DNA from: Branchiostoma floridae
Taxonomy: Eukaryota; Chordata; Leptocardii; Amphioxiformes; Branchiostomatidae
Direction: 5' to 3'
Length of the DNA: 60,000 nucleotides
NCBI RefSeq assembly: GCF_000003815.2
Contig: NC_049995.1
Coordinates: forward strand, 7,835,626 to 7,895,625
Shown here: in pieces, positions 45,464 through 58,159 of the stretch
Layout: each line of letters begins with the position of its first letter
How positions within the stretch are numbered: the stretch's first letter is position 1
Program-made: the position numbers and the translations under genes
Notes under the pieces: model-generated
Seen by the model: the letters and a program-made list of their open reading frames with translations, nothing else
Databases searched by the model: none
What the model was told of the DNA's origin: nothing

Positions 45464-47794
45464 GCGAAAGACGGGCTGAAAAGCCATGGTAACTCAGTTG
45501 TCCCTAGTTGGCCAAATTCTTCTCTTTTTTATCCAGCTGACACGTCTGCATGGAGACTTGCCTCTATACACAAGGGTACTTAATTCATGCCCTAGAATTG
45601 TACCAACTTTATCAGAAAGCAAACTGCAGGATTGACAGGGACTTAAAATTGCTCGGCAGATGATTTGATGTCGGCGGTCACCCCACCAGGCGATAGCGCC
45701 ACTTATAGCTCCCGCCAACATTGCGTGTCACTACGCCAGTAGGTTTAAGAAAAAGTGAAATGTGACACTGTAGTGACTGGGCACCCTAGCGGTAGTCTTT
45801 ATATATAGGGCCGCGTGGCCATGGTACGAAGTAGGTATTCACGTAGCCGTCTACGATCGTAGCCCAGTAGCTACACCACCGGGGGCTCCTTGGTAGCTCA
45901 ACGGTGCTGGGATTGTTGCCACCCGCCCATATCAAAAGCGCACACCGGTGAAGTATTACGGACTTGGTCCCAATTATTAGGATGGCCGACTGGAAAGATA
46001 GGTTGACAGAAAAAGTAGAGCTGGCCATGGGGCCGTTAAACCATGCCTTAGCCGGTCCATTATTATTAGAATGGTTACTATGCTAGTTACAGTCTCGCTT
46101 CGCAAGAAGATTAAACTGATCACCTTGATTTTAGGGATAAACTTTCTTTTCATCCAAAAGACAACAACTGTTGACGATTTTTTAACAACTAGTGCAATCG
46201 GAGTCATCAAATGCATTCTCAAAATCAATGCCATTTCCATGCTTCCAGAAATAACGCACATAACTATCGGTTTTCACAGTCTGGCTGACGAAATGCACTT
46301 GGCACAGTTACGAAGACGTACAAAAAAGCACAGGTTAATCAAAGACTTCCAGTACATAAAATGTAACATTTATGTTCAGTTTTTCCTGGGCAACCGAAAA
46401 AAATAATATTCGGAGAAATTTGACGACCAAAATTGTAATTCATAAACCGTGACTATCTGATACGTATCAATAATCATTTTCAGAAGTATTGGTTTTGTTT
46501 ACTTATTTTTTACTTTTTCAGAATCATTGAAGTCGTTAACTTGTTTTTAGAATTGCTAACATTATTAAACTTAACCTTTTACCTAAATTGTAAACCCGGT
46601 TTTACATATCAACCAAATATAGAATCAGGCAACCGAGACATGAGCAAACAAAATAAAAACATGTACCTTCCTTTCCATAGAACAGATTAACAATGCACAG
46701 AAAAGACCAGAGAGGTGTGAAATTGAACATGTAAGGTAGAGAAGATGAAAGAAAAGCCGAAAAACTGATGGAAATGTTACCTAAAGACCGTCTACGCTCG
46801 CGAAGTCGCCGCACACGTGCACCCCGATATGAACCCAACATCCCACCCCACACCTCTAGAACCGTCGTAGTAATTATGGAGACCAATCAGAAAAGCTGGT
46901 GGCAAAATGAGCCGACCAATCAAAACGTGGAAGCCAGGAGTCGCATATTTCAAGGACAAACCATGTCGTAGCGCAGGCGCTCACTGGACAGCTTAGTCGC
47001 ATTGCAGCAGAGGTCACCGTCTAATCGAACTATTTGCACTTTGTCTATATCTTTGTACATCTGTTGTCGGCTTGGCAAACATGGCTGGTTCTCTGTGGAG
47101 ACGACATGTAAGGATGTGGAGTGTGTGACATGACAGATATGTCGGCAAGTCGCCGCCTGGCAAGGGCACAGTGTAGCCTCATTTGCAGACATTGTTGGTG
47201 CGGCCGGTGTACATTTTTGGGGGGCATGGTTTGCGATTTTCAACATGGGGTAAGGTTTCCAAAGGCCGGGGGTAAAGTTTTCAAAGGCCAGGAAAGTTGT
47301 CAAGCGTCATTTTTCTTTCCAAAATTGGAATTTATCATAGCACGAAGACAGGTTCTGTCTAGTCCGTGGTGTTTTGTGGGGTAGTTGATTAAGTGTTTGC
47401 GTTTAGGGTTTTTGACTCGGGTTCGAACCAATGCACATGCACTTAAACTGTCGCTATTGATACGATTTTGCTTCTCTTTAGTCCCGCAAAATGCTATGAA
47501 ACATTCGAATATTATAAAGACTGACGAGACTGACGACCGTTCGGAAAGACGACGACCGTAATCTAGACGGCGAATTGCGTCTGCGAAGGAGGCTTAGTAC
47601 AGTGATGGATGGGACAGCTGGGGTCAGGATCAGGACGGTTATATAAATAAAACAACTATGATGTAATGTAGGGGCAAGGCTGGGGGTATGGTGAAGGCAG
47701 GGCGCAGATACCAATTGTCTCAGTCTTAGGCTTAAGGTACCAATTCAATCTTTCAATCTTTGAGATAGGGACAGTTCTTGGGGCTTTTATTTGC
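45464..47794. other. Intergenic, no gene recognised
   Basis: Open frames at 46071-46406 (+) and 46950-47303 (-) show no recognisable domain and no convincing splice context. The sequence could be upstream intron or promoter of the SLC43 gene. Confidence 0.4.
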
Positions 47795-47975
47795 ACTTTC
47801 TGGCATACGTGGGACCAGCTTGCGGCTCCCGAGTTGTTTTGGGGCCCGGCCGGGTACCGGGTTGAGTTTAAGTCAGACAATGAACGAGGGACCCGGTAAC
47901 AACTAGACGCCGTGATCTACCAGTTCGGAACAACGAGGGGTGATACCGCCCCCCCCCCCCCCCCCCGTATCTGGG
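47795..47975. mobile_element. MITE family 1 fragment ending in a C-run at the gap
   Basis: Contains GGGGCCCGGCCGGGTACCGG and GGGACCCGGTAAC, then an 18-base C run immediately before the assembly gap. Confidence 0.5.
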
Positions 47976-48075
47976 NNNNNNNNNNNNNNNNNNNNNNNNN
48001 NNNNNNNNNNNNNNNNNNNNNNNNNNNNNNNNNNNNNNNNNNNNNNNNNNNNNNNNNNNNNNNNNNNNNNNNNNN
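47976..48075. other. Assembly gap (100 N)
   Basis: Exactly 100 unknown bases, a conventional placeholder for unknown size. Open frames crossing it are meaningless. Confidence 0.99.
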
Positions 48076-50005
48076 GCCCGTCCTTAATGTGTAAACTCCA
48101 TGTGTGAAGGACATAACCCTTTATTCACACTTCCTTGCCAATAAAAACTAGTTGTAAGGACAAGACTGACAGACTGTGTGTCGCCTTCTAAAAATCCAGG
48201 CATAACGCCAACTGAACTACCAATGCAAGGACATTTCAACCTTGGCGTTACGCAATAGGACAAGATGGCGGAAACAGGTTGCGTTTCAATAGACCGATCG
48301 TGACTGTCCATTACAATTAGCACTTCAACCAATGACAGATTGGTAGTTATCAGTTTGACCAATGAGGGAAAGGCTGCACCTGCGTCGATAACTTGCATTT
48401 TGGTGTTTCAAATTTCTACGTTTTGACGGGTGTGCGGGGCAATGGAATCAATCAAATCTGACCCAATCAGGAGAGATTTTTATTTTTTCAAGCAGATGCC
48501 AGAGGGGAAGCTCATAACACAATTTTGTTTTGTTACGTTTGATGTCACTGTATGTAATATCCAGAGCAGAAGACCTTCATAAGCTCATTGTGAGCTTCTT
48601 GTCCCATGCTCAAAAAATGAATGCGAATAAAATAAACACTGTAGAGTTTTCATGACTGACAACCATAACCATCCCAGAAAACCAAGTTACTACACCTCTC
48701 AATATCTGATTGGATACCAATAACATAGCATCTGACAGCAACGTACACTCTATGTCCGTGCTTGGTACGCGTTCAAAGCTTTACGCGGATAGGAAGTCAC
48801 GGCTCAAGTGCCCAACGGGCGTCTAAAAGTAGCTTCTCACAAGCTCGACATATGGACTCATTGGCAAGACTACACCCTTGGAGGTCGGTTGCCAAGTGGT
48901 TATGATGGTTTAAAGGGAACATCTTTAACTCTAGGATTCGAGTGGTATATAGTATTTTGTCGTTTAGCCCTTCATGCCTTGGCAATTGCTGCACACACAT
49001 ACACACCTCCGTAGTGACCGCTGGCTCAATACTTTCTCTTGTCAGCGGTCACTACGGAGGATGGTACTTAGGCTATACATACACCACACGCACAAACAGA
49101 GACATACGTACATAACGCAGTCACAAAAACAAACATTGCATTTCTACACAGAAGCTAGAGACCATGTACACTGCGGCAGTCTCTATTACACATTTCCAAA
49201 AGGCACCTAAACCTGTTTAGAATCCCAAACTAGTACGATGAATGAAATAGCTCACGATAGATGTCGACTTGCACCCCAGTCAGCATATGGACGCGTTTCA
49301 CTGTAAGAACGAAAAAGATTTGGACTTGAAGCCAAGTATGCCTGGCGGTATCACACGACCACCAGGCATAACCATAGTAACCGAGTGAGTGCCGTCACTA
49401 CACTGCCTTCCTATTTTCACTCGCAAATCAAGGAAAGCAAGGGTCAACGATTTGCAAAGACCACTTAGATGTTTAAGTCACACTTTTTGTCGTTTCATGA
49501 CCTAACGTACGTCATAGAATTCAAATTTCAATGTTCAAACAATATACTGAGGTCGACCCTGGACCGGCGGCTTCTAGTCTTACGTTCTCACTGCATCATC
49601 AACTAATTGTCTAAAAAGTCTATCTAGAAGAGAACTCCAAAAGGCGTAGGTGTACAGATTTTAGGGGAGGGGCTTGATAATAGAGGGATGTTTGACCAAG
49701 GGTTTCAGGTGTTCCACGTGCAAACAAAACCGATCACCTGTTGGAACCTGATACCTGACGCACCCCTTTTATTCAAAATGGCGTCCACCTGACCTCTTTT
49801 GAGGTCACGACAAATACAATTGTACAAGCAGGGAGGTCCCTAATAAATCCCCGGATGTGAATACTAAAGGTTTCTGGATGCGTTACCTTCTGCTTGGTAC
49901 TCTTTTGTTTCCGAACAATGTCGAACAAGCGTAAGCGTATAGCTTATCCATAGGCGTGGTAAGACACGGACGTATAACATATACCCGGTTGCTATCCCGC
50001 CGCTT
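48076..50005. other. Intergenic, no gene recognised; perfect hairpin at 49006-49060
   Basis: CCTCCGTAGTGACCGCTG (49006-49023) and its exact reverse complement (49043-49060) form an 18-bp stem with a 19-base loop. No exon was identified in the rest. Confidence 0.5.
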
Positions 50006-50140
50006 ATTCTCCAAGCAGATGAAAGGATACGGCTTAGCCTCGGTGTTAACGTTTTACGTGTATTTTGAAGACATTCCTAGTGTCGCAAAAACACGCAACA
50101 ATGAGAGTGAACCATATCCTTACATCTGCTTGGAGATTAC
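50006..50140. mobile_element. MITE family 2, two-ended copy
   Basis: ATTCTCCAAGCAGATGAAAG on the left mirrors CTTACATCTGCTTGGAGATT on the right, 135 bp. The intervening open frame is repeat-derived. Confidence 0.65.
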
Positions 50141-50834
50141 CACCGCTGCCACCAGTGTAACAAAATTAATAAAGATATGCTCATATCTGGAGGGTTCAAA
50201 AGAAGACGTTACTGAAAATCATTAGGCCATTGAGAGAGGTTATTGCAGTTTCGTTTTAACCGATCAAGGTTAGCTTCTGTGGGCAGATATTGGCGTGCAT
50301 TGTTTGAGAAAGATAGCGTTATTCTCTTTTCCCACTATATATACTAAATGGCGTATCAGAGGTTAGGCTGGATCTGAATAAAGTCAAAGTCAAAGTCAAA
50401 GGCTCGCTTGGACGTCTTTTCATACGTTTTATAGGCCGTTTTATCGCAATCTCTTCTGGCATATATTGCCTTAGATATTGAATAACCTCTGCGTTGAGAA
50501 AAGATGACAAAACAGACCAACATGACACATAAAAGACGTCAAAACAAAACATTTTTGGAGTGTATCTCCATAAGGTGATAGGAATGATCGAGGAGGCTCA
50601 TTTGGTGAACTGCTGTCCTCAAAAGCCTTTTTGAAGTAGGCCAAAGGGTCATGAGAAACTAACCCAAACACAAAGACATGATGAGCCTTAGGTGAGACAG
50701 GGTCCATTGCTCAGGAATTTAAGGCCCCAACACGCTTGTAGGACAGGCCGATGTTGGCACAATAATAAGCGATCAAAGACAGTCAGCGGTATCAACTAAC
50801 AATCAGGTGTAAAAAAAGGTAAAGATCATATAGC

Positions 50835-51095
50835 CTTTTTGAGGCCGTAGGGGTAGTGGGTTGTTACCCACTGTGTCTAGGACACGGTATTGGAAGGCTG
50901 AGCCTATCCTTCTCCTTCCTCAACCTTTTACATGCACCTCCCCAACTGAAGTCAGGTACCCATTTTTGCACCTGGGTGGAGTGGGGAAAGTCGTGTTAAG
51001 TGCCTTTCCTAAGAGCACAGCAATGGTGGCATTAACCCAAAGCCTCTGGTTTGTGGGACAAATCTCCTAACCATTACATCACCAAGACACCACAG
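50835..51095 (-). mobile_element. tRNA-derived SINE
   Basis: Same body as 3755, 13610 and 19308 (GGTACCCATTTTTGCACCTG, GGTGGAGTGGGGAAAGTCGT). The tRNA-like head lies at its right end, and box B is degraded. Confidence 0.6.
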
Positions 51096-52304
51096 GTTCC
51101 GAAACCCCCAGTGGCTCCGGGAATCAGCCGACTTTAATAATTCTTAGGAAGCTTGTCTTGGGAAACGATTCTGCCTCTTTACATCTGCTTGAAGATTACA
51201 AAACAACTACACACCATCGCTGAGCCAAACCTGTATATGGGATAGCTGACATATCTGTACTAAAACCATGCGGCGTCTGCGATTAAAGATGGAAACTTGA
51301 CACCAAAAACATGTCAGTATGGACATCTGATGACAGGCGGACACAAATGACTCAGTCCACAAGTACACAAACAACCCTGCAAAACAACTTTAATAATCGT
51401 AGCCTCCATAGCAGGATCACTGAGTCTGAGGCCTTTATTCCATCCTTTTTTGGGGGCTCATAAGGCCCTTTTGCTTGCCATTTCTTTTTAAACTGAGTCC
51501 CTTGACCGCCGGCCCCTGGCCCAGCAAAATTGTTTTATGAGCCATAATAAGACAGAAAAAGGCCCCAAGATAGCTTAATTGGCACGTTTTGGCATTTGGA
51601 TAGCTGGAAAACTAGACTCAAATTGTTTAAAACAAAACATCATAAGCAATTTTTACCTATGGAAATAAATTTAAAAAAAATTTCAATAGCCAGTTTTTTT
51701 CCAACTTCATACCCACAGCAATAAAAGTCGGCCAGCAAATAAACAAACAAACAAACAATCAGACAAATAGATAACCCACAGAATAACCTGCCATCCAGCT
51801 TGAGTTTCTTGCACACGTTGGCTGTTTTGCATTGTAGAAGTTCATTTTGGCCACGACTATAAAATCATAATTGACTACATAAACTCCTACCGTGCCACCG
51901 TGTTCTACAGATTACCCTGGCGGCGGAAAGCTTCTCCTACCCCGACGAAAGCCCGGCTATGGCACGGTAGACTGGGACGGCAGCAGAGCAAACTGAGTCT
52001 CTTTATTGCCTTTTGAAGCCAAACAAAGCCCGCCTATCATGTGTTTTTGATGGGTATCTTGTCCTTTTTTATGGGTATCTTATCTATATTCCCATCACGC
52101 TGAAGCACACGTGAGCCACGCGACTCCTTCATGGTAATTACAAGAATGACCTAAATAAGACCGTCACGTGTATAACCATGCGTAAGATAATTACTAGTAT
52201 CTAGTAATTAGTGTTTATCCATTTTCAATTTTGTAAGACGAGCGACTAACACGTCGATGACATTTAGGTAATAAGATACGCTAAAAATTACTCAAGCAAC
52301 TTAA
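51096..52304. other. Intergenic, one MITE family 2 end
   Basis: ACATCTGCTTGAAGATTACA at 51181 is a family-2 end. Nothing else was recognised apart from short A/T-rich and AAAC-repeat tracts. Confidence 0.5.
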
Positions 52305-52385
52305 CCAGTTATGGTTTTGGAAACGGTCAGACGTTTCAGATAACCATCCGGTGTCTTTCGTCAGTGACACTGGAGCAATCTTCTT
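52305..52385 (-). ncRNA. Hammerhead ribozyme-like motif
   Basis: On the minus strand, CTGACGA (52358-52364) is followed by an ~20-base segment able to form an imperfect stem II and then GAAACGTCTGACC (GAAAC at 52333-52337). This agrees with the hammerhead core CUGANGA...GAAA. The degenerate relative is at 842-935. Stem I/III pairing was not resolved by eye, so activity is unproven. Confidence 0.4.
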
Positions 52386-54759
52386 GGAGAGAGATATGCA
52401 ATAGAGATCTAACTAAGTTTATCGTGACTACAGGCAACTAACGCTTTTTTTTCATTCCCGTTCTTTTTTTACATCGTGGGTTCTACCATACATAGTATTA
52501 CATACTACTAGTACCTTTCTTTACAGGCCTTGTGCTAGGAGAGTTCGTGTTTATTTTTGCAGGAAGCGCTGATTCGCGTTTTTTAAACGTATGGACCAGA
52601 TTTTTATGCTAGGAAGATCGTTTTTGTCGCACTAGAAGGCCTACTTTAAGACGGCATCATATCATGTAAAGCCTGCAAAAGACTGGCTACCTCGTAGAGT
52701 GGAAATAGGCAGCACGTCCTATACACAACATGTAAGTATCGACCTACTACAGATGGAAAATCTGCCTAGCAACAGACAAGGCATGACGGGATAGCCAAAC
52801 GATAATTCGAGGATGTGCGGCTCAGGGGGTTACAACGGTGATCACGGCTGATTTCAATGCTTTTGATGCTTTCAAAATGCCATGGGGTATTTAGATGATT
52901 TAGATCAGGGGAGTGCGGAGAATCGCCTATTCAAGCGCAAGATAATTACACGTATCCGTTACGAGAAATCTGAAAGAAAATGAGGTGCACTGACACACAG
53001 TTGGGTAGCCGTTAGTTACATGTAGGGTAGCAAAGCTCTTGTCAACATGTTCCACTACGGTAATACGTTTTTTTCTAAGGAGGTTTAATGTATTTTAACC
53101 TCCTTGGTTTTTTCTGATCGATGGTTTTGCTAACGGAGATGTGCCATCAACAGAATAGAAAAAAGAGCATAGAAAAAACACTTTCCTACCACATAGCATG
53201 AAATCATATGACCTATCAATTTTCATACGCTCTGAAGCAAGTTCAGTTACAGGGCAGCAAAGGTCAGTAATAAACCCTTGCCATGATATTGTTTTTAATT
53301 ACTATTTTGTATAACCCCTTTTTTGCCAAATGCAAGCGAAAATGTTATACTGAAGAGACAGAGTATGGTGTAGACTTTCAGATTTGGTGAAAAAAGATTT
53401 TGGTCTGTTCAAGGACTGTTAAAGGCCTATACAGACACATAATCTTACGTTGTTATGACCTAGACATCCTGAATTTGGCTATATTTACATTATCGCCAAA
53501 GCAGATCACCATCGGTGTCCTGTGCCCTACATGCATATCACAATTAGATGGATAACATGTCATATAAAATCCCAATTACCCAACCGCAGTGTCCTCATTA
53601 CGTTCCATGTTAACCACGAGGGATTACGATCCCACGATAATGACAGGTTTCATTTACCTAACGTTATATCTTATCGCCGCTTTTATCACCGAGATATACA
53701 ATCTTATCATTTGATTAAGGGTACCATGTAAGCCATGTAAAGCCCTTGGCTTATTTTTGTCGCATGATAGCCGGAAAAGACTTATGCCTAGATGTAGAAC
53801 GAACTTTGGCATCTAGGGCCACACGGACTTAATGTTGTGGCTGGACATCAGCGCGGAAAAACAAAATGTAGCCACATGTGACCCAATTGTATCCCTAGTC
53901 AATCAGGATTTTATGCTTGCTTGCCAGAGGATCTGCTCTCCACAAGGTACCACAGTGCTCTTTTAACAATAGTGGCAATAAAAACTGTTTTAACATTATT
54001 GAAATAGCAACGATTGTCTCTTACGGTCTTACTAGAGGTGAACATTTATAAGACAGACCAAGCCTGGGAAAGAATGGACTGGAGATTTAGCCCTGTGGTT
54101 TAGCAGCATTTACTTTTGCTGCATAATAATTTTTTTGCCCTCGCGCATTAGTGTTGGAGTCTCTAGAGGGTGTCATCGATAAAAGTCAGTGTGATCTAAC
54201 GGCGCCCGACTGTCGTACCTTGCTAATTGTCTGACCCTCTAATCACCGTTGAAGGTATGGGAAATCCAACGGAAATCCTTTGTTTAAATGTTTTGGCGAC
54301 AAACAAGCAATAATCAAAGTTCTGTCACAAGAACAAAGGAGTTACGACGGTGAGTCAAGTTAAACCAAGGACGTTGTATAGAATATTACGTCCTTGGCAA
54401 AACAAAGAGTACAAAGAAAGGGATTTCCCGTGAAGCCAGACGCAAGACTATTGCATAAGATATCAAATTCTCCTCAGTTCCGCCGACAAAGCAAAAAATA
54501 TGTCTATGTCAGCGTCTTTGTCTTTGTTGTCCCATTGCTCGTCACTTGTTTTAGACAGGCCCTATTATACAGCTAGCCACCCCCGCTGTGCTTATTACAA
54601 TTTCCTTATGACTGTACATGCTTCAAACACAAAATAATAGAAAGCCCCATGCGATCCCAAGGCATATGTTTTTGTCATTTGTCAAAGGAGTAGAAAACAT
54701 ACATGCTTTATATTGTATTGTTGAAAGAGTATTTTGATGAGCAAAATATGATAATCGCG
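52386..54759. other. Intergenic, no gene recognised; small hairpin at 53077-53105
   Basis: AAGGAGGTT (53077-53085) pairs with AACCTCCTT (53097-53105). CCTCCTTGGTT also occurs near 28478 and, inverted, at 59262. No exon was recognised. Confidence 0.45.
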
Positions 54760-54838
54760 TCTAGCCTGGGTGCCATCTGATTGGGTGCAGTGAGGTACGG
54801 AGCCCCGACCGTTGTAATCGGAAGGCACTCATGCTAGA
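54760..54838. mobile_element. 79-bp foldback MITE
   Basis: TCTAGCCTGGGTGCCATCTG on the left mirrors GGAAGGCACTCATGCTAGA on the right with a few mismatches. Confidence 0.6.
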
Positions 54839-57095
54839 TTCACTCATTTCCCAAAGAATCATTTTGCTATGGAGTGTACCAATGGTTGTCTTGTTAATTA
54901 ATTAACGGGCTCGCAGCGGGGAATGGAAGCACGGTTATCCTATGTCTATGACCATGACCAAACCATCATCCCTAGAGTACACAGTATGCCCTTTGCGCAT
55001 TGTCGCTTTAAATTAGGTGGCAAACTCTAAACTTTAATTTAAATTTCAGAGACATAGCGGAAAATGACCACCATGAAAGAGATTCCTGAATGAACATCTC
55101 TTTTGCTCTTGCTGAACGTTTGACCTTCTATCGGTCGATATCTCTTATTTACAAAAGTCTCGTAAAATCTCGCGTGATTGATGTGTATTGCCGCCGAGGC
55201 CATCTAGGTAATCACGTCAATCAACTTGTGGGCCATTCCGTGAGCAAAAGGTGCAAACGACGGCTTGTAATAGGCGGTTAAAATGTCAGAAGCAAGAGGC
55301 TGTTAGGTTGATTTTGAATTTAGATAGGACTCTTTTGACACCAAATTGTTCTCTTTCTCAATTTTCAAATTTAGAAATTGAGCCCTTAGGCCACTGCTTT
55401 CAACTCTTGTTTTACTTATGAACATTCTCTGCTGACGAAATATGCAGTATATTGGCCAGTGTTACAAAAAAAGTATGGATAAGGAAAACGTTACTTGACA
55501 GGCCTTTTCCCCATCGCTATGGCTTTTCTTAAAGTTTTGGATGAAAGTTGACTTGCAACACGAAAACTAGACCAACTTTTTGTATGTCCAAACCCAGTAT
55601 TTGTAAAAAAAAAACAAAAAAACCCACTGCTTGTGTGACGTCACGTCTTGCAGATAGAACACGTGACTCGGTGAGTGGTGGGTCATGAGTTGTAGAAAGA
55701 CTATAGCGCCCCCGTCTTGGTGAGGGATAGTGGTAAAGCCCTGATGTAGATGGCTTCTCTGATCCCTCTGGCAAAACATTCTGGTTCTATGTGCAAGATT
55801 TAACATGCTTGCTTGTGTCAATAGTAAAGGGTATGTAAGGGACACATTGACCGGGTCGTCTTTATGCAGAGGTGGTCACTTCTACAGGTTTGACTGTGTG
55901 TGCTGATTTCCATTTTTCTGTAGGTCATGCCCTGACTTAGGTCAACTTGTCTTGACAGAAACTCCCGCGGAAGGCTATTTGTATCACCGTAAGGTAAACA
56001 GGCCCATGTCTATCATCAGGTCTCTAAATACCTCCACCCCGCACCACAAACACATGGACGGGTGGAGAAACACAATGTTATATCCTAAAGCGAAAAGTGT
56101 ATTCAGCAATTTAGCATGCAATTAGTTACTAACTAGTCTCCTTGGACATTGGTGGGCGCTACGAGTCAGTATCTTTTAAGCTGGGTCTTCTCTTTCTTGT
56201 GACCGCGCCTCGTACAAGAAGCTACAAAAAATGAGGACACTAAAACTAAAACACCATCAGAAAAAAATATCATAAGTTCCAGAACGCCCGACTCGTACAG
56301 CCTGCCAATGAGGCTAGTGAATAATGTTTGAATGAATACCTTTAGTGCACATTTTTGTCACACTGGGCTAAGTACAGGTAAAAAAAAAGACATGTTGAAC
56401 AGATACAGTTTATTTATCTGTTCTTGACACTGATGACGGAAACAAAATTTATCAAAAACTAACTTCTAGCTTTTCCTTTATAGTAGAGATATAATGACAG
56501 GTGAGGTTTACGATGGAAGGTTTGTCTATCTGCATTATGAGTATGATCGTTCGTCCTTAACACTTGTATGGGAGGCTTCACGGATTCTTGTAAAGATGTT
56601 TTGACCGTCGCAAATTATGTGAGAATGTTTTGACCGCCTTAACAAGATCCAATTGACGTCAAAGTACGTAATTTTTGAATACCACGATTTTTTTTAATCC
56701 TGTAAACTCAAGGGGCTGTACTATGCAATGATCTATTGGCACTTTCTGGCATTTATAACGATTTTGGCATACGACGATCTGTTTGATAATTACACATATC
56801 CATATTTTAAGTCCCTGGCGACACTGTGTATGAAGGACAGCGGACTGTATCATTTCAACGGCGCCGTTGTGGCGGGAAAGCCGCCAGTAAAACGAGCGAT
56901 GGGCAGAGACTACCTCGTAAAAATCGACCGCCAATCTCATTTAAAAGTTACCAGAAAAGTTGTGACACAAACATCTATCTTCAATTCTAAAAAGAGTGTA
57001 CCGCTGACAAAAGATAGATCACTTCAAATACATAGAAAGACAGGCTAAAACTGTACGTTTGATTGAAGATGGGGTTTAGCTTATCACCATTTTGT
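54839..57095. other. Intergenic, no gene recognised
   Basis: The longest open frame (56728-57048, +, 106 codons) has no known domain, and its reverse strand is open too. I see no gene here. Confidence 0.45.
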
Positions 57096-57732
57096 ATCTG
57101 CTTGGAGCTCGCCTCGGCTAGCTTGCGTGACGTAAATAGCAGACAGGGACAGGAAAACAATGTCTGATACACTGATAATAGTGTTAGCTTTAGGATTAAA
57201 AGTTGTTTTGTTTATTTATCTAGCTCCAGTAGTAGGGGATCAAGGATTAGCCCTGAGGACATACACTTAGCTTTGGGTCAGTCCATTTTCAAAATTTGGG
57301 AGTTTCCAGGATTCAAAGAAAATACAAAGACAAAAACTATATGTATACATAAAATCTATGTGTGTGTTTGTGTGTCTATATGATATATAAAGTTTTTTCA
57401 GCTGAAAATATTCTGGACCTCCCTTTTTCGCTAATGGTGACTCACAGTTGTCACACGGACTCACACCTTTTCCGAGAAGTACTTCAGCTGGGCCCTCGCC
57501 AAGCTGAGGTTGGCGGGGGAAATCGTTACATTCTTCTGACGGGTATATGTGCGTGTCAGATACCCTCCAATATCTGCTTGGAGAGCAACTTTGGGGACAT
57601 CTCCAAGCAGATGTTGGAGTTGGAAAATCGTCAAGTTTTCTGTGTATTTGCAATCATTTTATATGGTCTTATAAAGTCATTTGCATGTCTGAAAAAAAAA
57701 GCAGCCGGTTTTAACCCGACATCTGCTTGGAG
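57096..57732. mobile_element. Cluster of MITE family 2 ends with a 20-bp hairpin
   Basis: ATCTGCTTGGAG occurs at 57096, 57571 and 57721, and its reverse complement at 57602. At 57565-57584 and 57600-57619 the copies form an inverted pair of 20 bp with one mismatch and a 15-base loop. Confidence 0.55.
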
Positions 57733-57915
57733 TGAAATTGATGGGCAAGCGGCCAAGGTTGAATAAGGGTAACTACTGAGTGTCATTGTGGCAAGCCTCT
57801 TCATTCCAAACCTATCGGCACGCTATTTTTAAAAGACGACCAGATGTTGGCGACAGGGTCACGCAACTTCAGTCAGTCATGTCGTTTTCAGACGACGTTT
57901 GGTTTTTGGCTCAGG

Positions 57916-57925
57916 AATGCGCATG
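57916..57925. promoter_or_regulatory. NRF1-type palindrome GCGCATGCGC
   Basis: A perfect NRF1 consensus 34 bases upstream of an ATG opening a 65-codon frame (57959-58156, +). About 460 bp further on, TTCCGCGCCAATG (58386) combines E2F-like and CCAAT-like motifs. This is a candidate promoter region without a confirmed gene. Confidence 0.3.
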
Positions 57926-58159
57926 CGCGACTCTACAACAGTTTAGGCTACAGTAAACATGGTTGGCTTTAGAAGTTATTTAACCGTCGTAATTTTTAAA
58001 TGGCACAGTAAAATCGAGCTGTCAAAAACGCCCGAGGAACTGTCACCAAACCTAATTTCCAAATCTACGAGTTGGCATACAGTCAATTGTAATGCGTATG
58101 GACACGAAGTGCGAAAGAGTCGTAATGCTCGCAGCGTCTTTTCGAAGGGGGCGTAAAAA

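Noticed and set aside
46071-46406. 111-codon plus-strand frame
   Set aside because: The opposite strand is open over much of the same span, and composition and lack of motifs suggest chance.
47912-48114. Frames crossing the N run
   Set aside because: They consist largely of unknown residues across an assembly gap.
56728-57048. 106-codon frame MIYWHFLAF...
   Set aside because: No recognisable domain and no splice context. Kept only as an unexplained open frame.
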